From a bacterium (lineage in GTDB: Bacteria > UBA4055), in the NCBI GenBank assembly GCA_029559475.1, contig JAKQBN010000001.1, positions 1-32,395 of the forward strand: a DNA stretch of 32,395 nt, written 5' to 3'. Every line of letters starts with the position of its first letter. Position 1 is the first letter of the stretch. The translations under genes were made by a program, and so were the position numbers. Shown here piece by piece: positions 17,801-24,419 of this stretch. Under the pieces are notes generated by a model. It was not told the DNA's origin and did not search any database. It saw only the letters and a program-made list of their open reading frames with translations.

Positions 17801-18308
17801 TCATTTCTGAATCTTCAAGCTTTAAAGAGTCGGCATATCCCATCGCCTTATTTAAAAGTGAAGCCGCATACGACGAAGTGTTTTTAAGCATTTCCTCGTC
17901 TTCTGTTCCGAACGGATTGCCGTCAAGCTTGTTTAGTACCTGAAAGACCCCGATCGAATCGCCTTCAGCGCTGACAATCGGTATTGAAAGCATGGTTTTC
18001 GTAACGTATCCAGTTACTTTTTCAGAGGCTTTATTGTACAAAGGCTCGTTCTGAACATCCTTTATGTTCATGAACTTTTTTTGTGTGTAAGTATATCCCG
18101 CGATACCCTTATCTTTAGGTATCCTTATTTCGCTGACCCCGTGCGCCACGTATGTAAAAAGATCGTCGGCTTTTTCGTCATAAAGGAAAATACTGCATCT
18201 GTCCGCATTAAGTATTTCTTTAGTTATGTCTGTAAGCTTAATTAACAGACTTTTCAGATCCTTTACGCTGTCAAGACCTTTCGTTATCGAACTCAGTTTA
18301 TCGTTCAT
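14850..18308 (-). CDS. GAF-FHA-FHA-ABCG transporter fusion
   Basis: 1152 residues, sensing and transport in one chain. Residues about 1-155: GAF domain (ADRCSIFLYD, TKTMLSIPIVSAEG, GVFQVLNKLDG). Residues about 195-460: two FHA-like beta domains (HGDKIYLNGRILNFDF and VSIDNYILEKDT-type repeats, lacking the complete phosphothreonine-binding SxxH signature as far as I can see). Residues about 470-700: ABCG-type ATPase with Walker A GPSGCGKST (about 488), LSGGQRKRLNIG (about 594) and LLLDEPTSGLSS. A CPVC pair (about 700) suggests a zinc or disulfide knot. From about 785 follow six membrane helices of the ABC-2 type, with a roughly 100-residue extracytoplasmic coiled-coil loop before the last helix. 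The substrate is unknown. It leads the six-gene operon; AAAGGAG 9 nt before the ATG. Confidence 0.9.
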   Translation of the reverse strand: MNDKLSSITKGLDSVKDLKSLLIKLTDITKEILNADRCSIFLYDEKADDLFTYVAHGVSEIRIPKDKGIAGYTYTQKKFMNIKDVQNEPLYNKASEKVTGYVTKTMLSIPIVSAEGDSIGVFQVLNKLDGNPFGTEDEEMLKNTSSYAASLLNKAMGYADSLKLEDSEMKSITSVFDDSEVGKISASIIPLRISDDVSKADVYFPFKGLQIDIYAIENNYIIIKKDETNTVSIDNYILEKDTPFKILYGSVIKINNYTILYEQIKSYFKVKLNYFNRKVFYLNREDGDIVLSLEKKENSLAALHLTRSIIKLEILMRGTDLVVNREVSEDPVYLNINDDVRINGKNLNIKKIVSEFVTERDFFHFDPNEKEFIISNKKGDAIIQDELDHIWSCSIIKKEKNYLFSSGNCPYEVYLNDKPVKTTRIVHGDKIYLNGRILNFDFENKTAELSKFSFSSFVVRGLKHLFNDKSVGLDDINFEMEHGDLVAIMGPSGCGKSTLLNVINGYQKPSFGDVVLDSFDLHSNYSFLKNFMGFVPQDDLLFDNLTVYENLYFNACLRYPSKNPEILKALVNKVLKDIGLTDKKDSRVGNPLDKTLSGGQRKRLNIGLELLSDSEVLLLDEPTSGLSSKDSEKIVELLKSISLDGKIVYVIIHQPSSKIYKIFDKIIVLDKGGKLAFSGNNYDALKYFRDHSNQNFGDWIECPVCKNVEPDLILETLEEPARDKDGTPLDSRKRSPEYWKREFETYQKNSGNVNFPATVNQFIPPKPRLTIKELLAQFYVLLKRNFLNKLRDKSNLAITFLEAPVLAVIIGLLLKYIPSEKYSLYDNKYLITFIFLAVIVTLFFSLTNSIDEIIRDASILLREKMLDINSFEYYVSKFITLIVFSVAQNILFLAISFIILGIKELFWEYLLIMTVVSVSGISLGLLISSFPKLTSKAAQNIIPLILVPQIIFGGFIVEFEDINKSLFIDKNSKIPEICQLMPSRWGFEAVCTMQDAKNSFHAENDALQKKFDDFVEKEEEITEKYGRKAYSEQKAGLLSELNELRNKYKADYGNGELNKRMKEASEKYEIYVSDEIKTQKVSAEEDLKIVYPMFVKEKILPVIGLKIPAYIYNIIILALFSIAVSALAVLMLIYREKAASVIQKINFGKSKK

Positions 18309-18325
18309 GCGGATATTCTCCTTTG

Positions 18326-18335
18326 ATACATGTAT
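18326..18335. repeat. 10-bp perfect palindrome ATACATGTAT in the leader of the GAF-FHA-ABCG operon
   Basis: A perfect DNA palindrome lying just downstream of the predicted transcription start and before the ribosome site. Possible operator; may be chance in AT-rich DNA. Confidence 0.35.
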
Positions 18336-18346
18336 ATAATTCTGAT

Positions 18347-18375
18347 AATATAGACAAATATATTTCTTATATCAA
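18347..18375 (-). promoter_or_regulatory. Probable promoter (TTGATA, 17 bp, TATATT) of the six-gene operon
   Basis: Minus strand: TTGATA (18375-18370), 17-bp spacer, TATATT (18352-18347). It lies between the terminator of the SLH gene and the start of the GAF-FHA-ABCG gene. Confidence 0.6.
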
Positions 18376-18389
18376 ATTTTATTAATAAA

Positions 18390-18417
18390 AAAAAGCCAAA
18401 GGCGGCTTTGGCTTTTT
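18390..18417 (-). terminator. Intrinsic terminator of the FecR-LPP20-SLH operon
   Basis: Stem aaaaagccaaag (18390-18401) with ctttggcttttt (18406-18417), 4-nt loop gcgg, flanked by A-runs and T-runs. On the minus strand it lies just after the stop of the TPR-SLH gene (18437). Confidence 0.9.
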
Positions 18418-18436
18418 AAATATAATAAAGTAAAAA

Positions 18437-19615
18437 TTAGAAAGTAAGGCTAAGTGCGTTCTGGAAATCCCTTATAATTAATAGTGCTTCCGCGCCTGAA
18501 ACGGTTTTATCTTTTTCGAATTCACCATTAATGTTGGCCTTCATAATTCCTCTGGAAGCGCAGACCGCCATTGCATTATAAGCGTAATGATCGGTCCTAA
18601 CGTCGTTGAACATTGAATTCTCTTCGCCGAAATGCTTAGTATAAAGCGATTCGTCTCCCGAGATCAGAACCATTACCCTGAGAAGCATAAGAGCGTATTC
18701 GGCTCTTGTGATCTTTTTGTCGGGATAGAATTTATGATCGGGCGCGTTTTCCATTACGCCTTTGCCGAGAACTATTTTTATCCAGCTTGAAGCCCAGTGT
18801 GAAGCTATGTCGTTCGCCGCTTCTTTTTTCTGTTCTCCCTCGGTGTATTTCATTGGATCCGCGGGAGCTGAAAATTCATTATTATACTCTTTCTTTTCTC
18901 TTTTATCAAGAACCTGTTCGATCTTCATTTCCTCAACAAAAAGCACAGCTATTTCGGCTTTTCCGACTTCATCAAGAAGAGCTACTTTCGCTCCTATCTT
19001 AGTTCCCGGTCTGGCTCTTTCGATCAGCTGAACGATCTCCCATTCTTTATTGGCTTCTGTTGCGTAAAGACCTTTAAGCTTAACGACCTCTGCGAATGCT
19101 GCTTTTGCCATTGTGAACTTGTATGCGCTTTTACCTGTCATGCCCTTAAAATAATACGCTTCAGCAAGAGCTTTCATGTCTCTTTTTTCGTCTGCGATTT
19201 TTATTGATTCATCGAATTTTTCCACTGCGTCTTCCAGCCAGTCATCAGTGTCAGTTCCTTTGTTCATATAAGTAAGCGTTCTGCCGAAACAGGTCATGAC
19301 AAGCGGATTTTTCGGATTTAGATCTTCAGCTTTTTCTGCGTTGTCTTCAGCCTTATCTTTGTCGCCCTTGACCGCATAGTACATTCCTAGTCCAGCGTAT
19401 GCTCCGGCTTTATCCTCTTCTTTCCAGTTTATTTTAATTGCATCGTCAAATTCTTTTTTTGCTTCGTCATAGCTGCCTTCGTTAAAATATTTCATTCCGA
19501 TACTGATATGCATTTCCGGGTTGTCTAGAACTGATTCTGATTTTCTCGTTTCTTTACTGCAGCTTAAGATCATAAGAACTGATGCGGCGGCAATCAATAA
19601 TAATATTTTTTTCAT
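18437..19615 (-). CDS. TPR lipoprotein with C-terminal SLH domains
   Basis: 392 residues. Lipoprotein signal MKKILLLIAAASVLMILSC (LSC, Cys19). Residues about 30-200: TPR-like helical repeats (MHISIGMKYFNEGSYDEAKKEF, AGAYAGLGMYYAVKGDKDKAE, LAEAYYFKGMTGK). A linker follows, then two SLH-type domains at about 272-325 (IASHWASSWIKIVLGKGVM, FYPDKKITRAEYALML) and about 335-388 (FNDVRTDHYAYNAMAVCASRGIM, FEKDKTVSGAEALLII). SLH domains bind cell-wall-linked polymers, so the protein probably tethers the outer membrane to the wall while TPRs bind partners. Last gene of the operon; AAGGAGTG ribosome site, 15 nt after the LPP20 gene. Confidence 0.88.
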   Translation of the reverse strand: MKKILLLIAAASVLMILSCSKETRKSESVLDNPEMHISIGMKYFNEGSYDEAKKEFDDAIKINWKEEDKAGAYAGLGMYYAVKGDKDKAEDNAEKAEDLNPKNPLVMTCFGRTLTYMNKGTDTDDWLEDAVEKFDESIKIADEKRDMKALAEAYYFKGMTGKSAYKFTMAKAAFAEVVKLKGLYATEANKEWEIVQLIERARPGTKIGAKVALLDEVGKAEIAVLFVEEMKIEQVLDKREKKEYNNEFSAPADPMKYTEGEQKKEAANDIASHWASSWIKIVLGKGVMENAPDHKFYPDKKITRAEYALMLLRVMVLISGDESLYTKHFGEENSMFNDVRTDHYAYNAMAVCASRGIMKANINGEFEKDKTVSGAEALLIIRDFQNALSLTF

Positions 19616-19630
19616 TATCTCACTCCTTTT

Positions 19631-20605
19631 TTAAATAATTACAGCTATTACTCTGCACTGCTTGAGCACATTCAGCCTAGAATCAAGCTCTTTCAGTTTT
19701 ACAGCGTCTTCATCCGAAATGATTATGTCAGCTTTATTAGTGCCTTTAACCCCGATCGCGTTTATTATCAGAGGATTGTTCGTCACCCTCGAATTTTCTC
19801 TTGCTGAAGTGACGGATTTCAAGTATCCCATCATTCCCTGCTGAACTGCGTAATCTTTATTTACGTTCGCGCTCCCGTAAATTTCATCGCCGGATTTACT
19901 GAATACTTTCGGCGCGAGAGCCGGTCTCAACTGAACACCTGTGCAGTCAATTATTATACCCGTATATGAAGCAGGTTCTTTAACAAGGTCAGACAGTTTG
20001 TATGTCGCCTCCGGTACCAGAGGATAATCCTCGCCTTCGCCGAATTCAGCATTCTTCAAGAATACATCGCTCAGATCGCCGTTAAGGCTCATTTCGACTG
20101 TGACCTCGACGGAACCGTCTTCAAAATACTTGGGCTCGCCGACCACTTTAAAAGCCTTTGCGATCCCTTCGATCTGGGTTTTTACCACGTCAGATGTCAT
20201 CATATAGTTCTCGGCTGTCTGCTCGCTTGAAAGATACATTCCTTTCATAGTAGCTATCAGGTCCCTGAGCGCAACGATCTTAGCGGCATTTATCGCGCCT
20301 GCTCTTTTTACAGCCATATTGGGAGCGTCAGGATTAGGCGCACCGATCCCGGTTGCGGTGATCGTCCTGTTCGACCAGTTGATGCCGTCTTCGATTAATG
20401 GATCAGTTATTCCTTCGTTAGCGTCGCGTGTGATGACTACGACTTCCTTTTTTACTTCCGGCTGCGCTACCGGAGTCTGCTCTGCGATCTGTTCCTCTAC
20501 CGGCGCTTGTCTTTTTGCGGCAGGCTCGGCTTTTCTAACGGACTGAGAACACGATACCGTTAAAAGCAGAATTGCGGTCAGAATTAATACTGATAATGTT
20601 TTCAT
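19631..20605 (-). CDS. LPP20-family lipoprotein, copy 2
   Basis: 324 residues. Lipoprotein signal ending LLTVSC (Cys19), then a Pro/Ala/Glu/Val-rich linker (about 22-65) and an LPP20-family core (about 75-185: WSNRTITATGIGAPNPDAPN, AVKRAGAINAAKIVALRDL, VKTQIEGIAKAFKVVGE, GSVEVTVEMSLNGDLSD). A second conserved region near the C-terminus (RPALAPKVFSKSGDEIYG, VKGTNKADIIISDEDA) is shared with copy 1. It is plainly a tandem duplicate of the preceding gene, with an added lipid anchor and linker. LPP20 relatives include flagellar outer-membrane-ring proteins such as FlgP; no flagellar gene is in the window. Confidence 0.9.
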   Translation of the reverse strand: MKTLSVLILTAILLLTVSCSQSVRKAEPAAKRQAPVEEQIAEQTPVAQPEVKKEVVVITRDANEGITDPLIEDGINWSNRTITATGIGAPNPDAPNMAVKRAGAINAAKIVALRDLIATMKGMYLSSEQTAENYMMTSDVVKTQIEGIAKAFKVVGEPKYFEDGSVEVTVEMSLNGDLSDVFLKNAEFGEGEDYPLVPEATYKLSDLVKEPASYTGIIIDCTGVQLRPALAPKVFSKSGDEIYGSANVNKDYAVQQGMMGYLKSVTSARENSRVTNNPLIINAIGVKGTNKADIIISDEDAVKLKELDSRLNVLKQCRVIAVII

Positions 20606-20624
20606 GTTCGAAACCTCAATAAAA

Positions 20625-21437
20625 TTATTTTATTATCGCGATGACCCGGCATTCTCTTAAGAAATTCTGCTTTGAAGCCATAGCTTCGATCTTTGAAGCA
20701 TCGGAGTCGCTGATAATTATATCGGCTTTATTTGTTCCCTTAACGCTGGCCGCTTTCACGATAAGAGGATTGCCGGTCACTCTTGCGTTAGCTTTCGCGG
20801 AATCAATATTCTTTAGATATCCCATCATTCCCTGCTGAACAGCGAAATCCTTGTTCACGTTCGCACTTCCGTAAACTTCTTTTCCGGACTGGCTGTAAAC
20901 TTTTGGAGAAAGAGCCGGTCTTAATTCAAGTTCTGTACAGTCAAGGATGAGACCGGTATATACTTCAGGAGTATCCGGCACTATGTCGGAAAGCTTGTAA
21001 GTTGCCGGTTCGACTAATGGCGTTGTATCGCCAAAAGTTTCCTCTTTCATCATAAGATCGCTCAGTTTTCCGTCTATGCTCATTTCTACCGTAACCTGAA
21101 CCGATCCGTCCTCGAAATACTGGGGTTCGCCGACCATTCTGAACGCTCTAGCTATTCCTTCGACCTGAGTCTTGACTACATCGGATGTTGTCATATAATT
21201 CTCTGCTGTCTGCTCGCTGGACAGATACATCCCCTTTACTGTTGCCATCAGATCTCTGATCGCATACATTTTTGCAGCATTTATTGCTCCGGCTCTTTTT
21301 ACGGCCATATTCGGCGCGTTGGGATTAGGAGCTCCTATACCCGAAGCCGATATTACCCTTCTTTCCCAGTCGATCTCTCCCTGCGCGAAGAGGGTTATTA
21401 TTAGTGCTAGAAAGCTGATCAATGTTGCTTTTTTCAT
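20625..21437 (-). CDS. LPP20-family exported protein, copy 1
   Basis: 270 residues. Signal peptide MKKATLISFLALIITLFAQ without a lipobox Cys, so it is probably soluble in the periplasm. The core starts at once with IDWERRVISASGIGAPNPNAPN and is nearly block-identical to copy 2 (for example KGMYLSSEQTAENYM and ARVTGNPLIVKAASVKGTNKADI). The pair thus consists of one lipidated and one soluble version, a design that suits a multi-subunit ring or collar (inference). Ribosome site AGGAGTG. The gaps to its neighbours (22 and 19 nt) show co-transcription. Confidence 0.9.
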   Translation of the reverse strand: MKKATLISFLALIITLFAQGEIDWERRVISASGIGAPNPNAPNMAVKRAGAINAAKMYAIRDLMATVKGMYLSSEQTAENYMTTSDVVKTQVEGIARAFRMVGEPQYFEDGSVQVTVEMSIDGKLSDLMMKEETFGDTTPLVEPATYKLSDIVPDTPEVYTGLILDCTELELRPALSPKVYSQSGKEVYGSANVNKDFAVQQGMMGYLKNIDSAKANARVTGNPLIVKAASVKGTNKADIIISDSDASKIEAMASKQNFLRECRVIAIIK

Positions 21438-21459
21438 ATTTCACTCCTGCGAGTTAAGT

Positions 21460-22485
21460 TTATTTTAATCCTTTCTGTCTGTCTCTTTTTTTATTCCACT
21501 CGACCCAGTCGTTTTTCTCAGATTTATCTGTAGCTTTGAATTCGCCTGCGGAGATAACCTTACCTGAATTGTCGAAAGTGATCTGCTGCATGTTTTTTAC
21601 TATATACACCCATTCTTCCAGTGATACCTGTTTTGGTCCTGATATCTGTTTCGGTCCAGATATCTGTCCCGGCTGCTTAAAATCCTTTACTGATTTTGCT
21701 TCAAGATCGTCCATGTTTTCTTTCGAATTGGATATTTTTACCTCTCCGTGATAAACTTTCATCTCGGTGATCTCGCCCGTTTTCGACATTCTGAAGTTGG
21801 TGCCCGTAATTGCGGCGGCGGCTATGTCGGTATCCATTTTGAATTCGCTTTTATCATCCGATGAGTTCACCTGCGCCCAGAGATCCCCTTCTGCAAGTTT
21901 GATGTCCGTTTTTTGTTTGCCGTCTTTTGATTCTTCATAAAGTGCTACCAGATCAACCGTCGTTTTCGGCGCAAGTCTTATTATGTCAAGCCCGGAAAGT
22001 TCCAGTTCCGCTCTTGATTTTATCATTGTTTTGTAAGATTCTCTTGATTTTACGGTCGTTTTTTCCGCCACGCTCGTTTTAAAATCCGCTTCTTCGATAT
22101 TTTTTTTCTTTACGCTTCCCTCAACATAAGATACGAACCCTTTTTCATCGGTCTGCTTAACTGCTTTTTTCTCCTTTTTCGGCTCTTCTTTTTTCGTTTC
22201 TGAAACCTGTGCTATGTCTTTCTTTGCCACAGCCGTTTCCGGAACATAGGTTTTTACTTCTTCCGTTTTCACTTGTTCGGGAACAGCCTGCGATTCATCT
22301 TTAACTGCCGTCTCTGAAGAAAGATCAGCTTCCGGCTGCTGAACGGTTTCGGCAATAGTTTTCTGTTCACCAGAAGCGTTTTTTACGGTCTGAGCAGACT
22401 CGTCGCTGCTTTTACATGAGATCTGAAAAGTGAAAATCACGAGCAACATAAGCGTATAGATGTATTTCATTATCTTTTTCCCCAT
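21460..22485 (-). CDS. FecR-domain protein, probable lipoprotein
   Basis: 341 residues. N-terminus MGKKIMKYIYTLMLLVIFTFQISCKSS is a signal with a probable lipidated Cys (QISC, not a strict lipobox); a start at 22470 (MKYIYT) is equally possible. Residues about 30-130 are a low-complexity Glu/Lys/Val/Thr-rich spacer. Residues about 130-250 form a FecR-type beta domain (FVSYVEGSVKKK, KSRAELELSG, RLAPKTTVDL, AAAITGTNFRMSKTGEITEMKVYHGEVKISN). FecR domains outside iron signalling are common in envelope proteins whose role is unknown. An imperfect 6-residue tandem repeat (ISGPKQ) follows at about 275-290. First gene of the operon with the LPP20 pair and the SLH lipoprotein. Confidence 0.85.
   Translation of the reverse strand: MGKKIMKYIYTLMLLVIFTFQISCKSSDESAQTVKNASGEQKTIAETVQQPEADLSSETAVKDESQAVPEQVKTEEVKTYVPETAVAKKDIAQVSETKKEEPKKEKKAVKQTDEKGFVSYVEGSVKKKNIEEADFKTSVAEKTTVKSRESYKTMIKSRAELELSGLDIIRLAPKTTVDLVALYEESKDGKQKTDIKLAEGDLWAQVNSSDDKSEFKMDTDIAAAAITGTNFRMSKTGEITEMKVYHGEVKISNSKENMDDLEAKSVKDFKQPGQISGPKQISGPKQVSLEEWVYIVKNMQQITFDNSGKVISAGEFKATDKSEKNDWVEWNKKRDRQKGLK
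21628..21663 (-). repeat. Two 18-bp tandem repeats coding for ISGPKQ twice
   Basis: Units 21628-21645 and 21646-21663 differ at two positions; a partial third unit follows. In frame within the FecR gene, so copy number could vary without frameshift. Confidence 0.7.
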
Positions 22486-22537
22486 TTTCGTTAACTCTTC
22501 TTTAAGTTAGCTTCACAGAACATCTTTCAATCTATGT

Positions 22538-22568
22538 ATAATATTGCAAATCTATTCTTAATTGTCAA
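22538..22568 (-). promoter_or_regulatory. Probable promoter of the FecR-LPP20-SLH operon
   Basis: Minus strand: perfect TTGACA (22568-22563). At 17 bp the -10 is a poor AATATT; at 19 bp it is TATTAT (22543-22538). The leader to the first ATG is about 40-50 nt. Confidence 0.5.
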
Positions 22569-22588
22569 CTAAAAAATATTACTGTTCC

Positions 22589-24355
22589 TTATTGCTGACC
22601 GGAAAGAATTATCTTCAGGTTATTTGTAGCCTGGCTGTTATCCGGATCAAGTTCAAGCACCCGCTTATATTTTTCGACTGAAAGGTCATAATGCTCGGTT
22701 ATGAAATATAAATGCCCGAGGTTCAAAACCGGATCGATAAATAAAGGATCGGCTTCTGAAGCTTTGATATACAGCTCTTCTGCCTTATCGTATATGGCTT
22801 TCTTGTAATAAACGTTCGCGAGATTGCTCAGCGCTTTCGGATAAGAAGGAAAAAGTTCAAGCGCTTTTTTATAATAATATTCAGCCTCATCATATTTTTT
22901 ATCCGCTGCGTAAATGTTTCCGATATTATTGCATACGCCGTAGCTTTTATCATTCAGGCTGTAAGCCTTTAGATAAAATTCAAGGGCTGCAGTTGAATTT
23001 CCATTCTTCTTTAAAGCTTCGGCATAATTATAATTCGGTCTGAATTTTTCCGGAGATTTGGATACCGAATCCTGCCAAAGCGTCAGTTCGTTTTTCCAGA
23101 CCCTGTTTCTCAGATAAGCTGCGGCCGAGTATGAAAATACTGCCAGAACAAGTATTACGGACGCATTTCTGACAATGTTCTTTCCTGATGAGAATTTATC
23201 AAGTAAGTAAAATATTCCCGCCGAAACAAAAAGGCCGTACCCGAAAATCGCCGGGTATAGCCTGTGTTCGCTCATCAGGTCGCTGATGGGAAGAACGCTC
23301 GATCTGAGAGAAATTACCGCGAAAAACCACGCGATCGAAAAGCTCAACAAAACATGACCCTTGCGGTATAAAAAATATCCGGATAAGATCATCAGGAAGA
23401 TAATAAATATTCCGGCGATTACTTTAAATTCAAAAATACTTCCAGGGATTACAATATGATGGTCTATGTTCTGACCGACCGGAACGAACATTAGAAAAAC
23501 ATATTTCAGGATTACTGTAAACTGAGAAAGCATATACTCGATCCTGCCGGTTTCTGATAAAACTTCTCTCGGAAGAGTGTCGGTTATCAGCCCGATTATA
23601 AGCGATAATGTCAGAATGGATGTAAGGCTATATATCAGCTTCCTGTTGGATTTTCCGTTTTTATCTCTGATAAAGTAAATTTCGAGTATTAAAATCGCCA
23701 GAGGAAGAGTGTAGGCTGTCTGCTTTGTCATTACTGATAAAAGTCCCGATAAAGCGAACAGTGCGAACTTAAATATTTGAGATCCGGTATTTTTTTCTTT
23801 TCTGAAAAGATAATACATTATCAAAGCACCTGCGTAGAATAAAAACGACAGCGATTCCATCCTTTGAACGATGTAAGTTACCGATTCGGTCTGGATCGGA
23901 TGCGCTGCAAATATCAGAGCGGTAAAAAGCTGAATATGTTTTTTGTACGGCAGAATGTATTTCTCTTTGATCGCTGATGAGCTAAGAAGTATACCTGCCA
24001 GTAAAAAAACGATAACGGACGAAAGTAGATGAATGATAAGGTTAAAAACGTGATAGCCCGTTACGGAGTATTCATTAAGGTAATAATTTACCGCAAAAGT
24101 AAATTGAGCCGGTGCCCTCTGAGTAAAATGGAACCAGAATGACGGATTTTTAAAGCTTTCAAAATCCTTATTGTGCTTAGACTCAAAGATATGATGCACA
24201 TCGTCGTACTGGAATGAATTATTGAACGAATTCGAATACGATATAAGTATGATTATAATTATTGCCAGAAAAGATACTGCATATAAGTTCTTTTGAAAAA
24301 AAACTTTATCAGATCTTGTATTTTCTACCCGTATTACTTTTTTACTCTTACCCAT
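22589..24355 (-). CDS. TMTC-like membrane glycosyltransferase with TPR repeats
   Basis: 588 residues. About 11-12 membrane helices (30-425) followed by four to five TPRs (about 432-585: NYAEALKKNGNSTAALEFYLKA, NNIGNIYAADKKYDEAEYYYKKAL and so on). The membrane part matches the TMTC/GT-C layout: an acidic first loop FQYDD, then AAHPIQTESVTYIVQRMESL (the HPxxTExVxxIVxRxE box) and SEHRLYPAIFGYG near the last helices. Eukaryotic TMTCs are O-mannosyltransferases acting on secreted proteins; bacterial relatives are mostly uncharacterised. The function here, transfer of a sugar from a lipid carrier, is an inference. The start has only a weak ribosome site and lies 16 nt after a strong terminator. Confidence 0.75.
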   Translation of the reverse strand: MGKSKKVIRVENTRSDKVFFQKNLYAVSFLAIIIIILISYSNSFNNSFQYDDVHHIFESKHNKDFESFKNPSFWFHFTQRAPAQFTFAVNYYLNEYSVTGYHVFNLIIHLLSSVIVFLLAGILLSSSAIKEKYILPYKKHIQLFTALIFAAHPIQTESVTYIVQRMESLSFLFYAGALIMYYLFRKEKNTGSQIFKFALFALSGLLSVMTKQTAYTLPLAILILEIYFIRDKNGKSNRKLIYSLTSILTLSLIIGLITDTLPREVLSETGRIEYMLSQFTVILKYVFLMFVPVGQNIDHHIVIPGSIFEFKVIAGIFIIFLMILSGYFLYRKGHVLLSFSIAWFFAVISLRSSVLPISDLMSEHRLYPAIFGYGLFVSAGIFYLLDKFSSGKNIVRNASVILVLAVFSYSAAAYLRNRVWKNELTLWQDSVSKSPEKFRPNYNYAEALKKNGNSTAALEFYLKAYSLNDKSYGVCNNIGNIYAADKKYDEAEYYYKKALELFPSYPKALSNLANVYYKKAIYDKAEELYIKASEADPLFIDPVLNLGHLYFITEHYDLSVEKYKRVLELDPDNSQATNNLKIILSGQQ

Positions 24356-24371
24356 ACTCTTGCTTTTTATA

Positions 24372-24401
24372 AAAAAGGACGAGAATGAACCCGTCCTTTT
24401 T
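24372..24401 (-). terminator. Intrinsic terminator after pyruvate:ferredoxin oxidoreductase
   Basis: Stem aaaaaggacg (24372-24381) with cgtccttttt (24392-24401), 10-nt loop. On the minus strand it follows the PFOR stop (24420) and ends 16 nt before the TMTC-like ATG (24355). Confidence 0.88.
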
Positions 24402-24419
24402 CTTTTGATCTTAAAATCC

